Positions 48,342 through 59,015 of a stretch of DNA of 64,000 bases are shown here, one piece after another. The DNA is from Glossina fuscipes (lineage: Eukaryota > Arthropoda > Insecta > Diptera > Glossinidae), in contig NW_023998431.1 in assembly GCF_014805625.2 (NCBI RefSeq), forward strand, positions 2,469,435-2,533,434, read 5' to 3'. Position 1 is the first letter of the stretch. Each line of letters opens with the position of its first letter. A program made the position numbers and the translations under genes. The notes beneath the pieces were generated by a model, which saw only the letters and a program-made list of their open reading frames with translations, did not search any database and was not told where the DNA came from.

Positions 48342-51300
48342 TTGCACAATGATTTGACAAAAACCTTTCGCAGAAGCAACATACAATAGGTGCATTGTAG
48401 TGATGCGAAATTCAATCCATAATACGTATATAACGCTTAATCCTCTATTAATATTCAGTGTGTGTACTGCACTACGATAATTGAGGAAATGTAGTTCTAT
48501 TACTTTTCAAGCACACATACATATGTTATAAAATATTATATTTTAAATCAAATTATTCTTCGGTGATAGACGTGTAACAAGTCAGATGAATAGTTGCACC
48601 GCATTGACTTTTCTTTTTTTGTCGCGAATCTATCGGGGTAATCACGTATTTGAAAGTTGACTTCGCGACCGAGCCGATAATTTCCGATCTTGTAAGACTT
48701 TCCTGTCCATCATTTGTGTGCCTGTCAAAATTCGAAAAGCAACAGCTGGTTCTCCTTTATGATACACAAACAATCAAATCTACTTTTAATTAAGTAATAA
48801 GCGATTATCTAGCGAATAAATAGTTTGGGAAAAAGGGGAGAAAATTGATTATATGCTCACTTTGCTCATCTATTTTACATAGTTTTTGCAAGACGGAGAA
48901 AAGGTCAAACTTATATATAAAATAAAATCAAGAAGAAATATTGCGTAAAGAAGAAATTTGGCAATCAATTAAAAAAAAAGAGGTGTAAGTAAAAAAGTTG
49001 TCGGTGCATTTCTTAAATTGACGAAGTTCGCAATTGTATGATTTCTTTTTTTAAATCTACGTCTTTGCGCGTTCGCGTGCGTTCAGCTCGACACCACATC
49101 GATGATGAGGATTCTTCTAGCGAATTATATCCATTGTTTGCTTATGTCCTGTCGGCCACGTTTACAAATTTGCAAAATGCAAAATGCAAATGTTAAGTCA
49201 AATGATGTTGCGATTAAAGCGAGATGGTAATCTAATGGGCAGAGAAGGCTTTAAGTGCAAATTTGTTAACAAGGTTTGGCGCTGTCTTCTCTTGGATTAA
49301 ACAGTTTTCCATGTTCTAGTTAGGAAGAAGAATTTTTAACTATTGCTTAAGACACTGTTGTGTTTAGTTTAACTAATTATCGAAACATAAATAAGAAATG
49401 TATATTAAAACATAACACATTCATTAGTATTATTATCGTTATTTAATAAAGGCATCGTATGTTATATGGTGATGATGGGATATGTAATAAAGGAAAGAAT
49501 GTAAGTATTTCTTAATTTGTTTGTATTAACTATTTTTTTAATATTCGATGGTTGTGATTGCAAGGAACAATTGAGTGAGCTGCTGCTTTTCATTGCTGAT
49601 TGAAGACAGTCGCTGAAATATGGTGCTTCGGTCAAATCTTCGGACAGTGATGCAGTTCCCTCCACCAGCAGGGTAACGGGACGAGTACATATATAATGTG
49701 TAATTTTCTATTCGTTTTTAATCACTTTTTACGTGCTTAGGAAACCCAGTGTAATAGATGTGTCGTCTGAGGACGATAGGCGATTTATTATTTAAAAGGT
49801 GTAACATTTGTTTTCTTTTTATTAGATTCAGCTCGCAGACTGAAGGTGAAGAAAGGAAAGTGGCGTTCGACAAACGAAATATTTTTGATTCAGCTATCTT
49901 TTCAGCAAGTAAGCAATTTTTTTTTGAATTCATTTTGTTTTCCATTTGCAGCTGAAATACTTATAATATATCATGGACAATGTATGTGTCGCATGAAAGG
50001 GTTTTCTCTGGAACTGACTAAGTCGATTCTCCGTGTCGCTCTTCATGTCGATGCTAATGCCGCGAATACTATTGCCGTTTCAAACCATCTCCACAGGAAG
50101 ACATATTTTTACTATATTCCTTAGGTAAGGAATTTCAAAACTACAATACATTTGTTATTCGTACTAAACTACCAGCTGCAAGTGCTTAAATGTTTAAAAT
50201 ATAATTATCTTTAATATCATTAGGGGTGCTTTTGTCGCTCGCTTTGTAGAACTCGTATAAAAAATTCGGAAAAAACGATGTATCTTAGTTGTGAAGCAAT
50301 AACTGAGCACGATTTACACACAGCTATGCGGAATTGATCAGCTTTGCACAGAGTTGCATTGGTACTGCGAGTTATGTATACCGCGTGATAAAAACGCCAC
50401 TCAGTTATATCTTACCTCTTTTGCAGCGGTTTAAAAGTAATTCTTGCAACTCTCGATGCTCAGAAAAGCTCTACAATCACAGATATATTAAAATACTTTT
50501 CGGAGAAATTGCACATGTTAGTAGGAGAACTTACAACTAGATGTAGATGTCGCTGAAAAAAGTTACTTTCTGAAAAATAATAGTTCGCATTCTCCTTATA
50601 CAGACAATTCTAAGAGTGACGATATGTCGCCTGCCCATGCAGTATTAGGCGGCATAGAGCAAGGCTAGGTTCGTATCGTATTTTGCGGGGAAGCGCTTCA
50701 ACATCTACAACCGAACTTAAAGCTATTCTTCAAGACGCAAACGTTGATGGTAAAACTAAACTTAAAACAATTATAATCACAAATGGATTCCCGATCATAA
50801 AAATTATCCGAAATTCCTTGTATTCAGACCATTGGGATACTGTTTTCACTTACGGAGACAAAAATAAAATTTCTCAAATACTGAGTCATCTTAATCTTTT
50901 GGGAAATGAGTGAACAGACCTATCATCCAAATCAGCGGTTTCAGTAGAATGGAAAAAATTGAGCTGAAAAAATCTATTAGGAAAACAAAAATGGACAGTG
51001 CCACCACCTATCGTCGTTCCGTCTCTACATCCAATGAACGTCAGGAAAATCAAGACCGAAGCATTTGTATCAATTATTTGGAGGATAGCTTTTGCATATG
51101 TAAGAGGTTTACGAAATGTTAAGGTGTAAGTCTTAAAATTTTGTTGCCGAAATATTCGACTTGAATTTCCAGAGAAAAACTTTCGAAGAACTAACACAAT
51201 GTTAATAGATGATGCGTGATCGTAATGCAAAAATCCACAAATAGTTTGTCCACAGGTTTGATGACTAGCTTAATGCAAACGACGCGTTACGCTCGAATAA

Positions 51301-53699
51301 TAGTTTATTTTGATAAGCTGGCACAGGTGAAAGGGTTTATAGAAGACAGTTGGACGGCTAGAGGTGTGAATGAATAAAGGGAATGATAGGACTGCGGATG
51401 GAAACACAATCCATCAAAAATTGTCTTACATTGAATAAATGTTGCGGATTAAGAAATCTGCTTAACGTTTTGCAATTTGTTTGCTCCCCAAGTAAACCTT
51501 TTGCTTGAGAAATATTGAGATCTATGTTTTATGCTTTACAGAATGATACTATGCAAGTCGTCTGAGGCATATCTTTAGGTGCAACAATTTGAGTTAAATA
51601 TTTTGACCACGAACACAAACACAAACAAAATTACTTACAATTAATAAATGTTGTAAAGTTCATGCATTGGTGTTTAAGATTACATTAAATACACCTACAA
51701 TGTCGTATATAAATTTTGCCAATTGAAGGAAAATGAAAAAATTAAACTGAGTTTATCCGCCAATTAAGCTTAACAATGAAATACATAAAAAATATTCAGA
51801 AAAAGAAGATGAAAAAATTAAGACAGAAATCGTGAGAGTTAGAGGGACAAAGAGAGACGTAGAGAGACAAAGATAGAAAATAAATAAATGGGACAACAAG
51901 TTGTATACATTTTAACCAATATTTTTTCATTACATTCTCTCTGGGCTCGTCTGCTAAAGCGGCGTTTGGCGATGTTTCTATGCCTTTATTGTCACTATTT
52001 TGCTTGCATTACACCTGAAGCATATGCAAATAAAATTAACTTTTGGCCACATAGCAAGTACCGTGATAAACAACATTGCCAGCAAACACCTCGTCAGGAC
52101 ACTAACTACATTCTACCATCACTAAAACCGCAACAAAAACAATATTGTCGCTCATTCAACGCTTGGCTTTGCTACGCTCTTGTTAAAGTGCTTTTTATTA
52201 CGTTTTTATGGTTTTCTTTTCAACGAGGTTTTCATTTCTGTTTTATAATATCGTACATGTGCACGTTTATACATAGGTAAGAGCCGGCAATAGCATAACC
52301 TAGTCAAAGGCACAATAAAACAAATAAGAAGTAAATTATCCCAAGTTTAAAGCGGAACTTTGATATCGTTCATCACATAAAAAATTTTAATGAATTTGTC
52401 TCTAAAACGAAACCTTGAAAGTGTTTAAATCTCGTTTAAACCAGGAAATGACAATTTTTTCTATACACTAAACGTTAAACACTTCATGTACAATAGATGT
52501 ACATGTGAAGTAATCATAATCTTATAAAAACTGAAAGTTATAGAAGGCAGACGTAACAGCTTACAAGTATGTTAAGGACTCATATGGTATGTTAATCATT
52601 CCTATCTACAGTTAACGTTTTAACAGAATCTAAAATTCTTTAAGGCAAAAACTGAATGTCCCGCGTAAATAAGGTTAAACAATCTCGTTCGTATTTTCTA
52701 GTAACTGCTGTTTGAAAGGGAGATATACTACGCTTTATATATACGATTAGGCAAATGAAGCTTATCAGTAGTGGTAAAATGAATTTGCGCCGGCGCGCCA
52801 CGTGATTCGTTATTTGGTCCTGTATTCCTGTACTCTCTCTCCAATCTTCCATTAGCTGATATTCCCGAAGGAAGGGGTCTTACTATTAATATATGAAAAC
52901 GATGTTTTAATTACCCCACTAAAGTGTAGAACGCGGACAGTACATAAAATTTTAAATATTATGCATTTAAACATTTTGTGTGACTTCTGGAAAAAATTCA
53001 ACATTAAGTTAACTGGTATGGGATACCGATTTTTATACAGGAAGATATAAAAAGTCTTAAGAATCAAAAATGGAATTTGTTAGCAGCATCATCTACGTTG
53101 AAAGAAGCAAAACGGAAAAGCCGGTCTGTTCTTTGTCCTTGCGCGCCTTTCAAATTCCAAACTGTCTAAGCAGAAAAGATATACGAATAGTTAGAAGAGC
53201 AATTTGTTAAGCTATTTCTGGTGTGCGGTTAGGAGTACGAATACAGAAAGAAAGATATTTGCAGAGACTCTGCAATAGGTTCCTGTATAAAAAACTTGAT
53301 GTTGATAGAACTGACACTGACATGGCTAACTTAGCCTTAGCATAGTTGAGTTAAATATTAATTTAAAATATCCCTAATAAACAATAACTTATTTTGGTGT
53401 GTAAGGCCAAAGCAATATCCATTTATTCTGAGCAAACAGAAACAATTACTCCTTAGCATGGAATTTCACACTAGTTACAATTCAATTCATACAAGTTCAA
53501 TTGTCCATAGTCTTCATCGCAGTTTTAGGTTGTACGTTAGATAGGAGCTCAAATTTATTTTATTACTTACTTAAGTAAATTTAGTCAGCGGAAAAAATTC
53601 AAAGGCTAGGCTGCAAAGTGTTAAAATGAAACTAAACTAATTATTAACACACACAGGCAAGGTGAGAAATATTTGATCATCTGAAAACAACTAGCACAG

Positions 53700-53905
53700 T
53701 TTCACACACTAATTCATATAGCGACTTTTCAATATATGGTGTTATGCGGGAAGTGGTCCAATTCCAACCGTACTCAATAAGGTTTGTGCATGGGCCGAAA
53801 CTCGTCATTGTATCAAATTTCGACAAAATGTTCCAAAAATTGCGATCTGTGTGTTATGCAGACAGTATACAGACAGAACCAAAAAGGTGCGTATACCTCA
53901 AGTCC
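53700..53905 (+). mobile_element. Repeat family 2, copy 5 (partial)
   Basis: 'catatagcgacttttcaatatatggtgttatgcgggaagtggtccaa', 'gaaactcgtcattgtatcaaatttcgacaaaatgttccaaaaattgcgatctg' and 'cagacagtatacagacag' recur in family 2 copies at 19395, 24270 and 35160. Confidence 0.45.
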
Positions 53906-53965
53906 GTTTTCTCGGCATTGTATACATCCGAAAAAACCTAATATATCCTGGCACCACAAGTGGTC

Positions 53966-53974
53966 TAGAATATA

Positions 53975-54017
<43 letters not shown>

Positions 54018-54173
54018 AATTTGGCTAGAGAATAAATTCTAAGACTAAAACTCTTAAAGCACTAGCATCTAAGGCTTTCGACTTTATTGAGCACTTGAGC
54101 TATGAACCCACGACCATTGAGTTGCTAGCCGAGACTCTTGCCTACTCGGCCACTCAGGCGGATAGGATGTATA
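53966..54173 (-). mobile_element. tRNA-derived SINE, copy 3 (minus strand)
   Basis: Read on the minus strand, the head is at about 54162. The A-box-like TGGCCGAGTAGG is the complement of 54141-54152, and the B-box position GGTTCATAGCTC lies near 54097-54108. Then come AAGCCTTAGATGCTAGTGCTTT, TTAGTCTTAGAATTTATT and a tail of about 13 ATA/AAT units (53977-54016). Imperfect flanks TAGAATATATA (53966-53976) and TAGGATGTATA (54163-54173) are a plausible worn target duplication (9 of 11 match). It has the longest tail of the three copies. Confidence 0.8.
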
Positions 54174-54324
54174 AATTATTATAAAAAACCTAAAGTAAAT
54201 TATTCGAACTTGCTTTGCGAAACTAAATCTTCAAATTTTGATAACCTCTTCTCCGTTACGTAGAGTGTGAAAATGTGACTAAACTTTTCGTCGATTGACA
54301 AGAATTTAAGCAACTAAGAAAACT

Positions 54325-55296
54325 ATATTCGGTCGTGACCGAATCTATTATACTCAACTTTCATGTTCGATAATATAGCTCGATAGTGGGCGCGGCTGAT
54401 TTCTTCCATTTTCAAAGTAAAAATTTTTCCTGCAATGGTGTGTAGGCATTGTAGGCGTGTCCTTGGAAAAATTTAATTTACTTCCAAATTATCTTCCAAA
54501 TTTGTAGGCGATATTTTCATTTCCGCTGACGGGAGAATATTTACCACAAATACTACACGGTAGCGGGTGTCCTTTAAAAAGTTTAGGTAATTTTGCAAAT
54601 TATTTTGGAAATTTGTAGGCGCCAAATTGCATTTTCACTAACGGGAGAAAGCTTACCACAGACACTACATAGTTTGGCAGGCAGACAGATGGGCAGACGA
54701 ACATGTTTAGGTGCATTTCAGACTTGAAACTGGCCCAGAATTTACATACTTTATGGCGTTTTTAAAACTGGTAGGCGTAAAGTCTTATAAAGAAAGGTAG
54801 TGAAAAAACAATTAAATTTTGGTACACTATAACATTGGGTAGGCGTCGTCAATTTTTCCATTTTTGTGCACCAATGCTACAGCATCGCCCATGCGTTCAA
54901 ATTCTTGTAGATTTATTTGTGATAGTTTGTGATTAATGAGCAAAAAACCAATTTTTCATTCCGTTTGAAAAACAGAGGTGTTCTCGGTTTACATGATGCT
55001 GTGAGCGTGTCCTTTGACCGATGTGATCCATTTTCAATACCAACTTGCGTGCAAGAACTTCCAATATTTCTGCCAAATTTTAAGTTGATAGCAGCATTTT
55101 GGAGCTCAGAATAGTGTTTACAACACACATTATACAGACGGAGAGATACACAGACGGACATATAGACACACTTAAATCAATTTAGAATTTCATGCTGATC
55201 AAGAATATCTATACTTCGTGGGGTCTCTGATGATTCCTTCTGGGTATTGCAAACGTATTGACAAAAGGAATATGTCCCCTCATGATGGGTATAAAA
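54325..55296 (-). mobile_element. Repeat family 1, copy K (longest, with internal duplication)
   Basis: About 970 bp. The left end is ATTCGGTCGTGACCGAAT (54327-54344). The right end is 'ttctgggtattgcaaacgtattgac' with the terminal TATACCC-type hairpin ending GGGTATAAAA (55287-55296). A block of about 110 bp containing 'ggcgtgtccttggaaaaatttaa...ttttcatttccgctgacgggag...ttaccacaaatactacac' (about 54455-54560) is repeated as 'gggtgtcctttaaaaagtttagg...ttttcactaacgggag...ttaccacagacactac' (about 54565-54670). The 82-codon frame at 54913-55161 is a by-product of the repeat. Confidence 0.7.
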
Positions 55297-55391
55297 GAAA
55301 GAAATGTTGAACAAAAAAATAAATGAATAGCGTAAAATAACTGCAGATTTTAAATAATACAAACACATTTTTTCAAAGTGGCGAGAATTGA

Positions 55392-55420
55392 GCGATGGCG
55401 ATGGCGATGGCGATAGCGAT
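55392..55420. repeat. (GCGATG)n minisatellite
   Basis: Nearly five units of GCGATG, the last with one change (GCGATA). GC-richer than its surroundings. Confidence 0.9.
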
Positions 55421-55564
55421 ATTCACACTCAAATATGAAAATATAAGCGAAATTATTTATATGAACGCTTATGTGCAAATACGAAATGCGAAAATAAAAG
55501 TAGACCATAGCGTCAATCTGGAATAAGGTCACAACTAGTTACAAATATTTTATGTGGTATTCAC

Positions 55565-55612
55565 AATATCGCTCATACATGCACGCATAATATCGCTCAT
55601 GCATGCACGCAT
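55565..55612. repeat. Tandem duplication of a 24-bp unit
   Basis: Two adjacent units beginning AATATCGCTCAT, differing at one position (ATACATG versus ATGCATG), followed by another GCATGC. Confidence 0.9.
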
Positions 55613-58600
55613 GCATGCTTAAAAAACATCTGTTTCTTATTGCATTCTTACCACAATATAATATAATTTAATGTAATTTTAACGTTCACGTGAACATATA
55701 CTCACTTGTCTTAAACTCTAATAGTTTCTCTTTCCTTCTTAGTTACTTACATACCTACATATTAGAGTTTTTCGATAATCTGTGAAAATTTGTATAATAA
55801 TTGGTTTTAAATCAATTTTGCAACTGCTTTGAGATATGCACACATTATTGAAAATTGATCAATAAATGAATTTTTCTTACCGAGGCTATGACCGGTAATG
55901 ATGAATGCTGAGAAAAATAATTACTTATATTTCCTAACTTGATTGATGAGCTTTTTGGTAAATCAGTTAAATTAAAAGCGTTTAGAACAAGACATGAACA
56001 CAGAAAGATGTCTTGGTTGACTGTTGTTGGAAAAATCTATGCAAACACTTTGCGGATTCCAACAACAATCTAAGCGTCGACAAACTTACGAGCAGGAGTA
56101 TTCATATAATTCCTACTTTATGTACGTTTGAATCCTACGCATCGAGTGGCACAATTGTCTTGCCTTCTCCTTTTGTTCCGCGCACCAAAAATTCACGACC
56201 TTATTTCTCTCATTTCATTATGCCAAAGACACTTAAGTGCAAACGTCGAAATTTCAAGTCTCGTACATTTTACATGACTGTAAAAATGAAGTAAAATGAA
56301 CAAGAAAGATATATAAAACCGTAATAGTCGCAGTAAATATATTTTGAATCCTTATTGATGAACACATAAACATGTGTTTTCAGTACATTTATCACAAAAT
56401 GCGTAATACGATGTATGATACAGACGAAGAATTTAATATACATTAAATTACCGAGAAAGTATTGAGCCGTAATGTTAATGTATTCGAAAATCGAAAAAAT
56501 CGGAAAACAAAGAATATTAGTTTACATATTTCGTTGAAAGTTGTTGCAAATAAAGACTGTGTTGAAAATCTCAGTTGTAGGTTTCATATGTTGCCCAGTG
56601 AACATGGATGCTACATAACTTTACATTTCCGAATTTTATATCGAAGGAAACGTGAAAGATATCCAACCACTGTGAACCGGCTACACTAGAACTCAGCCCA
56701 AGCCTTAGGTATACACTACACTGAGCTTTCGTTACCATGCTCGAAAAAAGATCATTACGCGTTATAGCTTCAAATAACCGGCATGTTTTTCCTGTCTTAG
56801 TAAACGAACTTTGCCTACAATAGATGCGAAAGGAAATGATGTGCTGATATCTCATACTACGCTGTACTTGAGGGCAATATAATTGCTTCTATTCAGAAAA
56901 CTCTACGTGCGGTCAACACAAAAGTGGATTTCCGTAAAATAATGTTTGCAATGTTCAAAAGCAACCGTATGAAAATAAGTTCCGCCCCTTGCCGCAGGAA
57001 GATCTGGACACTTCTCTTTATGAATCATAAATTAATAAATTGATATGATGTCGAGTCTACCTCTTGATCTAAACGAACCCTTCTATCAAGCAAATTGCTA
57101 ATACAATTTAACCTAATAAAATCCTATCAAAATTCGCCAAGGAATTTAGTGCTATTTGCGTTTTAATCAAAAATAATAACCTAAGGACAATTTAGTCATT
57201 TTGAATTGTTCAGAGCGAAATATTCACTGGAGCCGTTTGTAGCTGGCGACCAATTACAGAAAACGGAAATTACATCCTCAGAAGATCTGATTAAGACTGT
57301 ACTGTAAGCAATAATGATGCTGACTTAAATTACATCACTGAGCAGTGATAAACCGTGCGAAGAAGGAAATAAAAGCTGCGAGCTACGGCTTGACTAGAGG
57401 TTTAGAGACGAAATGACTTCACGCCATTTCTGAGGCGATTGATGAGAAGAGATAAAAACTGAATAATCTGCGTAAACAATGCATAGGAGAAAAAAAAGGG
57501 CTTACGATACCCAGGAAGGATCACCTTCACGTTTTGTGGAAGCAAAATAGTTCGACGGGCAAAGAGGATTATGAGCATCTGCGAAAAGATGTTCATAATA
57601 AAAGCAATTGGAATTGGCGACAAAAAAGAATTAGAGGCGACTTGTACAAAAGAAGGGGCGTGTTATAATAGCAAAATCAAAAAGCCAATTCGTTTACATC
57701 TTTTAGCAATCAGTTTAAAACTAAGCTACATTGGAAAGGAAGTTTTTCATGCACATGGCCGACTTGGATTCTCAAGTCCTGATCGAAAAGAGTCAGCTGA
57801 GTATCATGATCGAAAATATTGTCTAAAAGGGCTCATTATTTTTTAGATAAGCAATTATAACCTCTAATACATTTAAATGTGCTCGATGTAGAGGGATGTC
57901 ACAATAATACAATTGCTGTGATGTATTGATAAAATAGAAATAGAATTGATGTTAATTTATACGGGAGCTTATCATCATTATGATCATCGTAATCATCATC
58001 AACTTACCAGTGTACGTATCTCGCACAACACAAACACAAACACAATTTTATTTCACATTTCGACATTAACGTATGGCAACAAATTATTATGTATAAATAG
58101 GCACATAAAAACATATATATATATATATATATATTCAAGCTACATACATAAAAACAGTATGTATATGTATCTGTTTAAGGGTGTAGATAGATGGGCGAAT
58201 GGATGAATGGTTGGTAAAAGTAGGGATGTAAAACAAAGGATTTTCACAAATCAAATGATCCCACAAACATAGACATAGAGAGTAAGTCGTAAGGGAATGA
58301 AATCCATGTCTGTACGCAATTGCTTTAGATTTTGTTGTTTCAACAAAATGCAGTTAAAGATTTTTGTATCACTCAAGATTTTTTTGCTGCTGGCGAGGAA
58401 AAAAAATTCAGTCCCAAAAGCAGCAGAAACAATAATAACAACAACAATAATCACATTAACAACCGGACATGATGATGGTAATCCCCATGATTATGACTGT
58501 TCTCTGTATTTGTCCCAAGTATATATGTATGTATATGTGTAAATATATATATAGATTTGTAAATATGTTTATATGTATATATACTCTAATGCTCTATATA

Positions 58601-58991
58601 TAGTTCATACATGCATTTATCATTCTCTGTGAGCGTTCACGTTGATGTATTCAGCAACAAGAGAGAAGAAAAACCACAGAGAAAGATTTCCTTTTCTTTC
58701 ATTATTTCCCATTTACCCTCCCTTTCATCCTTTTCCAAAATCCAAAAATGTATATAAGTTTTCGAAAGTTTTCATCATTTTTCGCATTGCATTGCTTGTT
58801 CAAGTTGTAGAATTTGGTTTTAGTGTAAACAAATCGTTTGGATTGTGTGCGTTCGTTATTTTCTGTTTTTTTTTTTTTGGCATATTTGCGCAAATTTGTG
58901 TTTGTCAAGAGTTTTAACGGTTATATGTCACAATGATGTGCAGATTTTTTTTCCTTTTTTATGGGAATTTGAATTTTTTGTTTCTTCAGTC

Positions 58992-59015
58992 TTTTTTTTT
59001 TTTTTTTTTTTTTTT
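58992..59015. repeat. Poly-T run (24 T)
   Basis: An uninterrupted T run in a T-rich neighbourhood; no adjacent retroelement recognised. Confidence 0.95.

Larger units (their letters stand above)
45893..53699. other. Long unassigned stretch
   Basis: Nearly 8 kb with no recognisable gene. A 142-codon frame (45854-46282) starts inside copy J and runs into unique sequence; a 130-codon frame (51888-52280) is Cys, Phe and Tyr rich. Neither shows a known domain. A27 lies at 46615-46641, and a GC-rich hairpin at 48290-48341 is annotated separately. Confidence 0.5.

Noticed and set aside
48823..48850. AGTTTGGGAAAAAGG resembling the mariner terminal repeat at 22895
   Set aside because: Similarity is limited to about 12 A/G-rich bases, there is no TA-flanked boundary and no transposase nearby.
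51888..52280. 130-codon open reading frame with hydrophobic patches
   Set aside because: No family resemblance, erratic composition and no supporting signals nearby.
52788..52803. CCGGCGCGCCACGTG, a GC-rich palindromic cluster
   Set aside because: Short, isolated restriction-site-like palindrome with no second copy or wider structure.
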